NCBI RefSeq assembly: GCF_018918285.1
Contig: NZ_JAHLQF010000007.1
Span: 1 to 40,795 of the forward strand
DNA from: Clostridium mobile
GTDB lineage: Bacteria; Bacillota; Clostridia; Clostridiales; Clostridiaceae
Reading direction: 5' to 3'
Length of the DNA: 40,795 nt
The notes below the pieces were generated by a model, which did no database searches, had not been told where the DNA came from, and saw only the letters and a program-made list of their open reading frames with translations. Positions 31,452 to 40,640 of the stretch are shown one piece after another; position 1 is the first letter of the stretch; each line of letters opens with the position of its first letter. The translations under genes were made by a program, and so were the position numbers.

Positions 31452-32843
31452 CTACTCATATTGAAATTCTTTAATTCTAGACTTGAGTATATTTGAATTT
31501 TTTGAGTCATTTACTATATCAGTAGGTTTTTTATTTGTTTCTCTAGCTAAAATAGAAACAATTTTGCTAAAACATTCAGATCCTTTACAGCTTCCAAAGG
31601 TTACTCCAGTTCTTCTTTTTATTCCTTCAACTGTACGAGCTCCTAAAGGTCTTCTAATTGCATCTACTATTTCACCCTCTGTAATATTCTTGCAAATGCA
31701 TACTATATTCGCATATTTTTTATTCATTTTGATAATTTGATTTCTCTCTTCATTAGAAAGCTGACTAAACTTATAAACTTCTCTTCTTTTCCCTACAAAG
31801 TCTTTTTTCAATACACAATTAATATTGCTTACAATAGTTTCACAAACCATTTTTGCTATAGAAGGAGTCATCGTTACCTGACCATAATGCTTTCCTACAA
31901 CTTTAATATAACCTTTATCTATTAAACTTTCATCTATTATTATAGTATCTTTATAATGAGGCCATTGATAAAAAGCATTTATTTTATTTTCATCTATTTC
32001 TCCCATTAAATTATTAAAATTCTTTAATGTATATTCATATCCCACTGGTTTCTCAGTATTTAAAGCTAGTATAATGTTTCCTTGAACTGTGGGAATTATA
32101 CGCACAGTCTCTTCAGAATCTTTAATAGTGAACACTATATTATTATAATTCACCTTACAATCTTTCTCTAAAAGAAAGAAACTTAAATTTCTTTTTTCCT
32201 TATATATTTTTTCTGAAGTATCAATACTATAATTTTGACCTGGAGTTGTATTAATAACCATTTTACATGTAAATTTATTTTTATTAGTTATTACTCTAAA
32301 TCCTTTAGTTATTTTTTGAATATCTACTACTTCTTCCTCTAATCTAAAATTAACTCCATTATCAAAAGCTATTTCTCCATATGCTATAGCTAGATCATAT
32401 GGACATATTACTCCTGTATTTTTAGAATATAAAGCTTTTGATACTTTAACACTTAAATTTGGTTCTAATTCATATACTTCATTACTTTGTAATAAAGTTA
32501 TATTTTTTATTCCTCTTTCTAAAGCTCTTTCATACATTTTATTTATCATATCTTCGCTTTTTTCATCTTCAGCTATAATTAAAGAACCTTGTCTTTTAAA
32601 AGGAACATTTATCTTCGATGAAAGTTCATCAAACATTTCATTTCCCATCATTTCAAGTTTAGCCATTAAAGTATCGTCACACTCTACACCATCGTAAACC
32701 ACTGCTGAATTAATTAAAGCCACATCATCGGCTATATCATAATCTTTTTCTATTAATGCTATATTTAAGCTATACTTTGATAATTCATAGGCTACAGCAC
32801 AGCCTATTATACCACCACCTAATATTAGCACATCATAATCCAT
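31452..32843 (-). CDS. GlpA-like FAD-dependent oxidoreductase with BFD-type [2Fe-2S] domain
   Basis: A 463-residue protein. The FAD Rossmann motif is LILGGGIIGCAVAYELSK (6-23). A DAO-type middle region follows. Residues about 385-445 hold a bacterioferredoxin-associated-ferredoxin domain with CIC (C-x-C) and CKGSEC as cluster ligands. It resembles the anaerobic glycerol-3-phosphate dehydrogenase A subunit family but could act on another 2-hydroxy or amino acid. The usual second flavoprotein partner is missing between it and DUF1667. It is 40 bp downstream of the kinase gene. Confidence 0.88.
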   Translation of the reverse strand: MDYDVLILGGGIIGCAVAYELSKYSLNIALIEKDYDIADDVALINSAVVYDGVECDDTLMAKLEMMGNEMFDELSSKINVPFKRQGSLIIAEDEKSEDMINKMYERALERGIKNITLLQSNEVYELEPNLSVKVSKALYSKNTGVICPYDLAIAYGEIAFDNGVNFRLEEEVVDIQKITKGFRVITNKNKFTCKMVINTTPGQNYSIDTSEKIYKEKRNLSFFLLEKDCKVNYNNIVFTIKDSEETVRIIPTVQGNIILALNTEKPVGYEYTLKNFNNLMGEIDENKINAFYQWPHYKDTIIIDESLIDKGYIKVVGKHYGQVTMTPSIAKMVCETIVSNINCVLKKDFVGKRREVYKFSQLSNEERNQIIKMNKKYANIVCICKNITEGEIVDAIRRPLGARTVEGIKRRTGVTFGSCKGSECFSKIVSILARETNKKPTDIVNDSKNSNILKSRIKEFQYE

Positions 32844-32883
32844 AAACTTCCTTCCCTTCAGTATAAAATATAAATTATATATA

Positions 32884-35118
32884 CTAAGTGGTTATCTTAT
32901 TTTTATATTTCATAAATATTTGTTTTAATTTTTCTTTATCAATTGGTTTAGTTAATACTAAATCAACATTTTCAGTCATATCCATATCAAAATTCCCTAA
33001 CCAGCCAGTCATTAAACAAAAAAACACATCTTTATTAATCTTTTTAGCAATATTAGATATTTGCACTCCATTCATTCCAAGCATTGAAAAGTCACAAATT
33101 ATTATATCATATTTTCTTCTTTTTAATTCTTCCTCAATATTTTCATTTCCACAACTTTTTATTCTACAATCAACTATGGATTTAATCATATCTGATATAA
33201 CACTTCTTATTTGACTTTGATCATCTATAATAAGAATATTACCCTTAAATTCAATTTTTTCCTCGTACATTTTTTCTTCTACTAAATCCGTATCATTGCA
33301 AATAGGTAATTTAATATTAAAACATGTCCCTATTTTTTCCTTACTATCAATTTTTATTTCTCCACCATGCTCCTGAATTATTTTATAAGAGAGACTTAAT
33401 CCTAAACCAGAACCTTTATTTCCTTTTGTAGTGAAGAATGGTTCGAACACCCTTTTTACAACTTCTTCATTCATTCCCATCCCATTGTCTTTAATTTTAA
33501 TACATACTTTGTCATTAATTTCCTGGGTAATTATTTCTATTTTACCCCCGCCATCAATTGAATCTATTGCATTTCTAATTATATTTACAAATACTTCTCT
33601 TAATTCAGTAGCATTACCTTTTACTTTAGCTTTAGATTTTAAATTAAATATTACTTCTATATATATTCCATTTAAATTGCTTTCTGTTAGCCATTTATTC
33701 TTAGTCAAATCAATTGCATCTGTCAAAATATCATCTATAAAAAATAATTCTAATTTATTTTTTATGTTTTTTCTTGTAAATCTATTTACTTTGTTAGCTA
33801 TGTTCATGCCATCATATGCACATATTTCAATTATTTTTAAATGTTTCATTATACTTTTGTCGTTTATATTACTGTCTCTTAACAATTGAATAGATCCAAC
33901 TATAGGTGTTAAAACGTTATTGATATCATGAGCTATACCTGCTGCCATTTCTCCCATAGCTCTTAGTTTCTCACTCTCTATAAATTTATTTTGCAATTCA
34001 CAATATTTATTTTGCTCATATATTAAGTGAAATACAGTTTTACATAATGGCGCTATATAATTTATATCTTCTTTTAATATTTTTTTATCCCTTTCATATC
34101 TTCCAACCCAAATAACACCTTTTATATTTTCGTAACTATCTACATAAACTCCTAAACAGCTACTTATAGCTATCTCTTTTATTGCTTGCTCCATATCAAT
34201 ATTATCTGATTCTGAAATATCTATAAAAGAATTAGAACCTTTATTAATTATTTTTTCATTTGTATTCTTTTGAAAACTTATAAATTTTCTATTGTTTATC
34301 ATATGATATTGGTGTCTTTTAGTTATTCCAAAACTACTGTCTAATCCAACAATATTTTCTCTCATTTTATCTGAAGTATATATTATACAGAAATCAATAT
34401 CACAAACATCTTTTAAATTATTGATTATTATATTTTTAAAGGTATCCTTATCTAAAGTCTTAGGCACATTGGAAAATATATCATTAAACATAACTAAATT
34501 ATTATTTTGATATTTTAGTTCTGCATTAGAATTTAACAAACATAAAATACTATCTATTTCTTCATCACATTGAAAGTAAAGTTCTTTATTTTTATCGAAT
34601 ATAATCATAGTATCTAATATTAAACATAATTCTTTTAATGAATTAACATTATATTTATAATTACTAATAAAAACTATATTTTTAACCTTTGCATTAGAGT
34701 AGGAAATAATATTACTTACACATTTTATTAATTCGTCTAAATCACCAATTCTCCTTGCGTAGTTTCTAAAATCCCATAAAATAGTAACTTTATCTTTTGT
34801 TTTAGCGGTATATTTTAATATTTCTAATAAGTCTATAGAATTTACATTAAAATTTAAAGAATCATATAATTTTATATCTAATTTTTCGTTATTTATGCTA
34901 CTTATAATTAAATCATATGAAGATAAAAATATTTTTTCCAAATCCTTATATAAAAGTTCATCTGTAAATATTATAACTTTTTCTTTTTTTAATAAACTTT
35001 TGCATATATTATCTTTAATAGAATTTGGAAAATTAATTATATTAAAAGAGTCTGTGCTAATATATATACTATTTTTTAGTTTTTTATTTACAATTACTCT
35101 TTTATCTTCACTATTCAT
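32884..35118 (-). CDS. hybrid sensor histidine kinase (MEDS-like, GAF, kinase, receiver)
   Basis: A 744-residue cytoplasmic protein without membrane segments. Residues about 15-200 look like a MEDS-type RecA-like sensory domain; about 225-370 is a GAF domain. The kinase core has the phospho-acceptor H397 in GIAHDINNVLTPI, the N box NIIRNAIDSI, and G boxes DNGMGM and GSGLGLSLSYKI. A C-terminal receiver domain (about 625-740) has the phospho-acceptor Asp in IICDFSMLGMNG. No DNA-binding domain follows, so a separate partner must act. The ATG at 35118 is preceded by GTGAGG; an upstream GTG is part of that site. First of an operon with the FAD oxidoreductase and DUF1667. Confidence 0.88.
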   Translation of the reverse strand: MNSEDKRVIVNKKLKNSIYISTDSFNIINFPNSIKDNICKSLLKKEKVIIFTDELLYKDLEKIFLSSYDLIISSINNEKLDIKLYDSLNFNVNSIDLLEILKYTAKTKDKVTILWDFRNYARRIGDLDELIKCVSNIISYSNAKVKNIVFISNYKYNVNSLKELCLILDTMIIFDKNKELYFQCDEEIDSILCLLNSNAELKYQNNNLVMFNDIFSNVPKTLDKDTFKNIIINNLKDVCDIDFCIIYTSDKMRENIVGLDSSFGITKRHQYHMINNRKFISFQKNTNEKIINKGSNSFIDISESDNIDMEQAIKEIAISSCLGVYVDSYENIKGVIWVGRYERDKKILKEDINYIAPLCKTVFHLIYEQNKYCELQNKFIESEKLRAMGEMAAGIAHDINNVLTPIVGSIQLLRDSNINDKSIMKHLKIIEICAYDGMNIANKVNRFTRKNIKNKLELFFIDDILTDAIDLTKNKWLTESNLNGIYIEVIFNLKSKAKVKGNATELREVFVNIIRNAIDSIDGGGKIEIITQEINDKVCIKIKDNGMGMNEEVVKRVFEPFFTTKGNKGSGLGLSLSYKIIQEHGGEIKIDSKEKIGTCFNIKLPICNDTDLVEEKMYEEKIEFKGNILIIDDQSQIRSVISDMIKSIVDCRIKSCGNENIEEELKRRKYDIIICDFSMLGMNGVQISNIAKKINKDVFFCLMTGWLGNFDMDMTENVDLVLTKPIDKEKLKQIFMKYKNKITT

Positions 35119-35191
35119 AATATACCTCACAAAAATACGTTATAAAAGTATCATTCAACATTTTTTCTAAAAATCCTTTTAAATATAACAA

Positions 35192-35228
35192 AAAAGTTAA
35201 ACAGATAGATTGATAAACTATCTGTTTA
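35192..35228 (-). terminator. terminator of the HD-niaR-DUF362-UPF0182 operon
   Basis: Stem TAAACAGATAG / CTATCTGTTTA with a 9-nt loop, followed on the minus strand by ACTTTTTTG. Confidence 0.82.
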
Positions 35229-35236
35229 GCCTTTTA

Positions 35237-37915
35237 TTATTTACTTAAAGTGTTAAGTATATCTCCTAATGATTTTATATATTCTCCATATTTAGCCCAA
35301 TCCCCATTTTTCTGAGCTTCTATAGCTTTTTCATAGGCATCCTTTGCAGCTTTTATACTTTGAAAATCTTTATTATTTTCTTCATTATTATTTTCTTTTC
35401 CCTTATTATTTTCTTTTTCATCTATATCAAACATTTGTTTTATAGCTAAATCAAGATTTTCTGCTATTACAACTCTATCATCATAAGATAATATTATTCT
35501 TTTTACTTCTGGAGCACTATTTTTGCCGCTAGCTCTTAAATACATAGACTCAACATATAATAAAGAATTATTTAATGGAACTATTATTGTATCTCCAAAT
35601 ATAACCTCTGAAATACTAGTATTCCAAAGAGCTATCTCTTTTGAAATAGATGGATCCTGTTTTAGCTTTTGATTGAAGAAATATGGGCTATATATAGTCT
35701 TATGAGAAGGCATTTTATACATTATTAACTTTCCGTAGTTATCTCCATCCATTCTTGCTCCAAATATTGAAGACATAGTATTTCTACTTTTCATATTAAA
35801 ATATTCTAATACTACCATCTCATTACTTTTTTCTCCTGGTAATCTCATAACTACATAAGGCGATTCATCTACAGCCTCTTTAGTTTGTACTAGTTTTTCA
35901 TTTTTCGATACTTCCCACAAATCATCTCCATTTAAAAATGCTATAGGATCTGTCATGTGGTATTTCTCCAGTACACTACATTGTATTTTAAAAATATCTT
36001 CTGGATATTTTATATGATCTTTTAATCCTTGTGGCATACTACTTAAATCCTTAAATAAATTTTTAAAAATCTTTGAATAGCTCATTATTATAGGATCATC
36101 TTTATCTACTATATAGAAATCCATATCTCCTTCACTAGCATCTATTACTACCTTTACAGAATTTCTTATATAATTAATATTATTATATGATTGGGAATAA
36201 GGATATCTATTTGACACAGTATATGCATCTATTATCCAATATAATTTTTCATCGTGTATAACTACATATGGATCTTTATCATATACCAAAAATGGTGCTA
36301 TCTTATTTACTCTTTCAATTATATTTCTATTTATTAGTATTTTACTATCTCTAGTTATATCTCTTGAAAGAATAAAGTTTAAATTTTTCTCTTTTATAGC
36401 AAATAAAACTTTGTTGAATAATGTCATTCTTATACCAGATTTACCATCATACTGATTTATTTTATTATCTCCACCTTTAGGATAATCAAATTCTTTTAAA
36501 TTGGTATTAACAATAGCATAATCATTAGTCTTTTCACCAAAATAAATTCTAGAATTTTTTAAAACAATATCTGTATTATTTTCTTCTGGTATATCTTTAA
36601 TTAAAAAATCAGGCTGTCCCTCTTGCGTAACGGAATTAACTTTGCTTGCAGCAACTCCATATCCGTGGGTATATATTAAATGTCTATTTTGCCATGTATT
36701 AGGATCAATATTTTCAAGATTTAATTCCCTAGGAGCTATAAAAACCTGAGTGTATTTATCATTAATATTATATCTATCTATATCCATATCATTGAATATA
36801 TAATATGGCCTAATAGTTTGATATTGATTGTAAAACTCTAAAGCTGGTTCAAATGAATTAATCCTAATATTATCTATTATATCTTTATTATTTTTTATAT
36901 CACTAATGGTTAAGTTATTCTTTACATCAAAGTCTATCTCCTGTATATCATCAATATTAAACGCTTTTCTTGTATAAGCAATATTATGTTTAATATATGG
37001 CTCTTCTAACTTTTTTTCATTAGATTTAACTATGAAATTTTGAACTAAATTTGAAGCTACTCCTTCAATAGCAGTAAGTAAAAAAATACCACATAAACAA
37101 ATTATTATAGGTTTAATTTTTTTTCTTGTAATACTAAAAAAAGCTACAATGGCTGAAACTATACATAATACTATTATTATCCTATAAAACAATAATGTCA
37201 CTTTCACATCTGTATAGCTAGCTCCAGTTGCTCCTCCCCTAGGACTATAAACTAAATTCCAGCTTTTTATGAAGAAGCCAAGTGCTAATATTATTAATAT
37301 TAAAGATGAAATTACTGCTAACTGTCTTCCTGCTAGAATTGTAATTCTACTTTTTTCTTCCTTAAAATTAGATAATATTTCCCTTAAGCCACCACGTTGT
37401 ACATTATCTTTTATAGATAATGCTAAATACATAATAAATGTTGTTAATACTAAAAATACTAGTAGTCCTATTAAAGCGTTATATATAGATTCTATAAGAG
37501 GTAATTTAAATATATAAAATGCTATATCTTTATTAAATATTGGATCTGTTAAATTAAAATTTACTGAATTGTTAAATTGCAAAATATAATACCAATATTC
37601 ACTAGAAAATAGATATGCAACAGTTATTGAAATTAAACTATTAATACATAGTAAAATTTTATTATTAAATATCTTCTTAAATTCAATCTTATTTTTAGTT
37701 ATTATATTATAATATACATATACGAAAATAAAAATAATTATAAATGATGGTATCATTAGCTTTATTAGTGCATTAATTTTAGTAAAATAAACTGCTAAAT
37801 ACGATACTTCTTTATACCATTGTATGTTTATCAAAAATTCAACTATTGTATTTATAAATAACATACTTATAGTTATAATACTAATAAAAATTATGAATAA
37901 AACACTTTTTTTCAA
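35237..37915 (-). CDS. UPF0182 (COG1615) large membrane protein
   Basis: An 892-residue protein with seven membrane segments in the first 310 residues and a large extracytoplasmic part. The UPF0182 hallmarks are present: a SPRGGATGASYTDVK loop, QEGQPDFLIKDIP, RIYFGE and YTVSNRYPYSQ. The C-terminal end is a charged Asn/Glu-rich linker followed by a helix (AYEKAIEAQKNGDWAKYGEY). Function is unknown in all members. I take TTG at 37915, with AGAAGGTG 6 nt upstream; GTG at 37924 is part of that site. It comes directly after the DUF362 gene. Confidence 0.88.
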   Translation of the reverse strand: MKKSVLFIIFISIITISMLFINTIVEFLINIQWYKEVSYLAVYFTKINALIKLMIPSFIIIFIFVYVYYNIITKNKIEFKKIFNNKILLCINSLISITVAYLFSSEYWYYILQFNNSVNFNLTDPIFNKDIAFYIFKLPLIESIYNALIGLLVFLVLTTFIMYLALSIKDNVQRGGLREILSNFKEEKSRITILAGRQLAVISSLILIILALGFFIKSWNLVYSPRGGATGASYTDVKVTLLFYRIIIVLCIVSAIVAFFSITRKKIKPIIICLCGIFLLTAIEGVASNLVQNFIVKSNEKKLEEPYIKHNIAYTRKAFNIDDIQEIDFDVKNNLTISDIKNNKDIIDNIRINSFEPALEFYNQYQTIRPYYIFNDMDIDRYNINDKYTQVFIAPRELNLENIDPNTWQNRHLIYTHGYGVAASKVNSVTQEGQPDFLIKDIPEENNTDIVLKNSRIYFGEKTNDYAIVNTNLKEFDYPKGGDNKINQYDGKSGIRMTLFNKVLFAIKEKNLNFILSRDITRDSKILINRNIIERVNKIAPFLVYDKDPYVVIHDEKLYWIIDAYTVSNRYPYSQSYNNINYIRNSVKVVIDASEGDMDFYIVDKDDPIIMSYSKIFKNLFKDLSSMPQGLKDHIKYPEDIFKIQCSVLEKYHMTDPIAFLNGDDLWEVSKNEKLVQTKEAVDESPYVVMRLPGEKSNEMVVLEYFNMKSRNTMSSIFGARMDGDNYGKLIMYKMPSHKTIYSPYFFNQKLKQDPSISKEIALWNTSISEVIFGDTIIVPLNNSLLYVESMYLRASGKNSAPEVKRIILSYDDRVVIAENLDLAIKQMFDIDEKENNKGKENNNEENNKDFQSIKAAKDAYEKAIEAQKNGDWAKYGEYIKSLGDILNTLSK

Positions 37916-37920
37916 ATATT

Positions 37921-39084
37921 TCACCTTCTACTCATTCCTAATATTCTACCTAAAGTATTATATTTTAATTCTATAGCTCCTTCTGGACACAGTTCTTGAC
38001 AGCAAAAACATCTTATACATTTTGTCATATCCCATTCAGGCATTAGTGTATTGCTATCTTTAATCATATTTATAGCTTTAGGATTTTCAGGACAAACTTC
38101 CTTACATCTCTTACATCCTATACATTTGTTTTCTATTAATGATGGGTAAGGAGCTATCATTCCCCTCAAGAAATTATTTACTACTGGACTTACGAAATAG
38201 AAGTTTCCAGCTTTTCTACATAATTTAAAATCATCTACTTTTAAATCTTCAATTTTTTCTCCAAGAACTTCAATTTCATTAGGTAAAACTGGTCCCCAAT
38301 TATAGTCCTTTGCTTCCTTCAATACTGGAATATCTAAAGGATTGTCATAACCTATAAGCCTTACAGCTACAGAATCCACTGCTGTTAGGCTCTCCCCCAT
38401 TATTAATGTATTTAATTTATATGGCTCTCCACTCTTAGGACCATTTCCTTGCATAGCAACTATACCATCTAAAATTGCAAAGTCTGTGCCTATAAGGGTA
38501 TTTAAATCTAATAACATTTTACAAAAATTATTAGCATCTGGCATTCTTGTATGCCAAGTAGCCTTTTGAGTACCTGGAACGCATCCAAATTGATTTTTTA
38601 TTGCACCTGTGTAAAAAGCCATACCATGGGTTTTAAGCTTTGGTAATGTAATAACAACATCTGCTTCATAAGCTGCCTTTGCTACATTCCATGATTTACA
38701 TAGTATAGAATCTTCTAATCTTACATGAATTGAATCACTAAATCCATCAAACTTTACATCATATTTTGACGCTACATCTATTAATCCTGATCTTTCAGCA
38801 GCTTTTCTTGAGTCTCCAAATCCTGGAGAATCTCCAAATGTAATATCACTAGAATAGTCCTTTAACACCCTAATAACAGCTTCAAAAACTGCATAATGAG
38901 TTACAGCAATAGAACCTGGTTTTTCAATATTTAATAAGTTTGGCTTTAATAAAACTTTACTATTGTATGGAATAAGTTTTCTTAAAAATTTTTCTCCTCC
39001 TAATAACTTAAAACCCTCTCTTATTTTTTCTTCTATTAAGTTAACATTATAATACCCACATTTTATTAGAGCAACCTTCTCCAT
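37921..39084 (-). CDS. DUF362 protein with two [4Fe-4S] ferredoxin motifs
   Basis: A 387-residue protein. DUF362 occupies about 30-295 (LLKPNLL, GDSPGFGDSRKAAERSG, LPKLKTHGMAFYTGAIKNQFG). Two ferredoxin CxxCxxCxxxCP motifs follow near 315-372 (CIGCKRCKEVCP and CIRCFCCQELCP). An iron-sulfur electron carrier of unknown partner. Co-transcribed with a NiaR repressor and the UPF0182 gene, so its expression may respond to NAD precursor supply. GAGAGG upstream of the ATG. Confidence 0.9.
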   Translation of the reverse strand: MEKVALIKCGYYNVNLIEEKIREGFKLLGGEKFLRKLIPYNSKVLLKPNLLNIEKPGSIAVTHYAVFEAVIRVLKDYSSDITFGDSPGFGDSRKAAERSGLIDVASKYDVKFDGFSDSIHVRLEDSILCKSWNVAKAAYEADVVITLPKLKTHGMAFYTGAIKNQFGCVPGTQKATWHTRMPDANNFCKMLLDLNTLIGTDFAILDGIVAMQGNGPKSGEPYKLNTLIMGESLTAVDSVAVRLIGYDNPLDIPVLKEAKDYNWGPVLPNEIEVLGEKIEDLKVDDFKLCRKAGNFYFVSPVVNNFLRGMIAPYPSLIENKCIGCKRCKEVCPENPKAINMIKDSNTLMPEWDMTKCIRCFCCQELCPEGAIELKYNTLGRILGMSRR

Positions 39085-39101
39085 AATTCTTTTCCTCTCT
39101 A

Positions 39102-39617
39102 TTACTCTTCTAGTAAATATCCCTTCTCACTAAGTTCTTCAACTATTTTATTGATTTGATCCTCTTTTTCAGTCCATACTGTGTGTAAATGTACTCCATT
39201 AGTTAAAATAAGCAATGGTTCTGCTTTATAGTTTGTAAACTTCTTTACAAAGTTGTCTACATCATATAAATTTTTAATCATTAACATAGCTTTAATTTCA
39301 CCGTATAACGGATGATCTACTAAAACATCTTTAACAACTCCCCCATACTTTATAATAGTTTTTAATTCTTCTTCTATTTCATTGGAATTATGACATAGAG
39401 CTAATATTTTAAAATATCCACCTTTTTCATTTTTGTTTATAATGTAACCGTCTGGAGTAGCTATTATATCTGTTCCTTTGGCTCGCAGTATTGCAATATC
39501 TTTTACTATTACCTGTCTTGTTACCCCTAATTCCTCAGCTAATTTTTGTCCCTTAATTGGAGATAAACTTTTTACTAATAAGTTTATCATATATTGTCTT
39601 CTTTCTTCTGCATTCAT
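39102..39617 (-). CDS. niaR: NiaR-type transcriptional repressor (HTH + 3H domain)
   Basis: A 171-residue repressor. The helix-turn-helix spans about 18-60 (IKGQKLAEELGVTRQVIVKDI), and a 3H domain follows with histidines in LCHNSNEIEEEL, VDHPLYGEI and TNGVHLHTV, which bind metal and nicotinate. NiaR proteins repress niacin uptake and NAD synthesis genes when nicotinate is plentiful. None of those target genes is in this window. AGGAGG lies upstream of the ATG. Its downstream partner is DUF362 at 17 bp. Confidence 0.9.
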   Translation of the reverse strand: MNAEERRQYMINLLVKSLSPIKGQKLAEELGVTRQVIVKDIAILRAKGTDIIATPDGYIINKNEKGGYFKILALCHNSNEIEEELKTIIKYGGVVKDVLVDHPLYGEIKAMLMIKNLYDVDNFVKKFTNYKAEPLLILTNGVHLHTVWTEKEDQINKIVEELSEKGYLLEE

Positions 39618-39634
39618 AGCAACCTCCTTATAAA

Positions 39635-40129
39635 TTAATTATTATCATCACATAATCTAATTATATCTAACTCATCATTATTGAATTCCTTATTATGATG
39701 GTTTCTTACTATATATAAAAAACCTTCATCATATTCTTTATCTTTTAAAATTTTATATCCATCTTCCCCATGATTAAAGTATGTATTGATTTTTTTTATA
39801 TTTGAATATTTTTTTATATTCCCTCTAGTTATAGAATCTAGTAATACTAATACGGATTTATCTATTATGTTTAATTTACATTTGATTTTTCCTATATCAT
39901 GGAGGAGTGCTATCTTTATTAATCTATCTTTATTTAAACTTTTATTTTCATTGCATTTATTCTCTACTTCATAGGCTACCCTTACACAATGTTTTTGATC
40001 TCCTTTAGACAACTTTTTAAACATACTAATTTCATACTCATTTAAATATTTAGATATATAAATATAATCTTCTTTTACCATTCTATCCAAAAAGTAAAGA
40101 TAAAACTGCTTTACTCTACTTATATTCAT
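39635..40129 (-). CDS. HD-domain phosphohydrolase
   Basis: A 164-residue protein with the metal-binding HD motif LLHDIGKIK (near 75-82), an upstream His (KHCVRVAYEVE) and a downstream His pair (VRNHHNKEF) that complete an HDIG-like active site. It probably hydrolyses a nucleotide or phosphoester. First gene of the operon with niaR (17 bp). AAGGAG lies upstream of the ATG. Confidence 0.8.
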   Translation of the reverse strand: MNISRVKQFYLYFLDRMVKEDYIYISKYLNEYEISMFKKLSKGDQKHCVRVAYEVENKCNENKSLNKDRLIKIALLHDIGKIKCKLNIIDKSVLVLLDSITRGNIKKYSNIKKINTYFNHGEDGYKILKDKEYDEGFLYIVRNHHNKEFNNDELDIIRLCDDNN

Positions 40130-40180
40130 TTATATTCTCCTTTATTTAAATACATCTCATATTACAATTTTAATATATAA

Positions 40181-40210
40181 TTTATAAATTTCATATTAAT
40201 AAATTGTAAA
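40181..40210 (-). promoter_or_regulatory. promoter of the HD-niaR operon
   Basis: Minus strand: -35 TTTACA (40210-40205), 18-nt spacer, -10 TATAAA (40186-40181), about 50 bp before the HD gene. Confidence 0.5.
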
Positions 40211-40211
40211 T

Positions 40212-40246
40212 AAAAAAAGTCTATGGTTAAACTAACCATAGACTTT
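40212..40246 (-). terminator. terminator of the rRNA-tRNA operon
   Basis: Stem AAAGTCTATGGTTA / TAACCATAGACTTT with a 3-nt loop, then TTTTTTTATTT on the minus strand, just after tRNA-Ala. Confidence 0.9.
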
Positions 40247-40250
40247 ATAA

Positions 40251-40326
40251 TGGTGGAGATAAGGAGATTCGAACTCCTGACCCCCTGCTTGCAAGGCAGG
40301 TGCTCTCCCAGCTGAGCTATACCCCC
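40251..40326 (-). tRNA. tRNA-Ala(TGC)
   Basis: A 76-nt cloverleaf with encoded CCA and anticodon loop CTTGCAA. Last gene of the rrn operon. Confidence 0.96.
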
Positions 40327-40329
40327 ATA

Positions 40330-40406
40330 TGGTGGACCTTCAGGGACTCGAACCCCGGACCAACCGGTTATGAGCCGGTTGCTCTAACCAACTGAGCTAA
40401 AGATCC
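40330..40406 (-). tRNA. tRNA-Met(CAT)
   Basis: A 77-nt cloverleaf with encoded CCA and anticodon loop CTCATAA. The body resembles elongator tRNA-Met; a k2C-modified tRNA-Ile or an initiator tRNA is less likely, since it has a normal paired first base (G1-C72). Confidence 0.9.
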
Positions 40407-40413
40407 ATACTAA

Positions 40414-40530
40414 CCTGGCGACGACCTACTTTCCCACAAGGCCTCCCTTGTAGTATCATCGGCGCATTGAAGCTTAACCGTCGTGTTCGGAATGGGAACG
40501 GGTGTTACCTTCAAGCCATTATCACCAGAT
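40414..40530 (-). rRNA. rrf: 5S rRNA
   Basis: The minus strand starts TCTGGTGATAATGGCTTGAA, contains CCCATTCCGAACACGA and ends GTCGTCGCCAGG, all conserved 5S segments. About 117 nt. Confidence 0.96.
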
Positions 40531-40640
40531 ACTGTTCCACAGAAATCTTTGATTTCGTTTTGGAACAGTACTTCGCAGCTTTAGCTGCCGAAGTTTCATT
40601 GAAAGAAATTCTTTCAAAATTGCACAAAGCATTTTAATTA
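40531..40640 (-). other. 23S-5S spacer with processing hairpins
   Basis: Two stable stems, ACTGTTCCA/TGGAACAGT (40531-40569) and ACTTCG-CAGC/GCTG-CCGAAGT just after, and a GAAAGAA/TTCTTTC stem close to the 23S end. They are likely RNase III or Mini-III processing structures. Confidence 0.6.
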
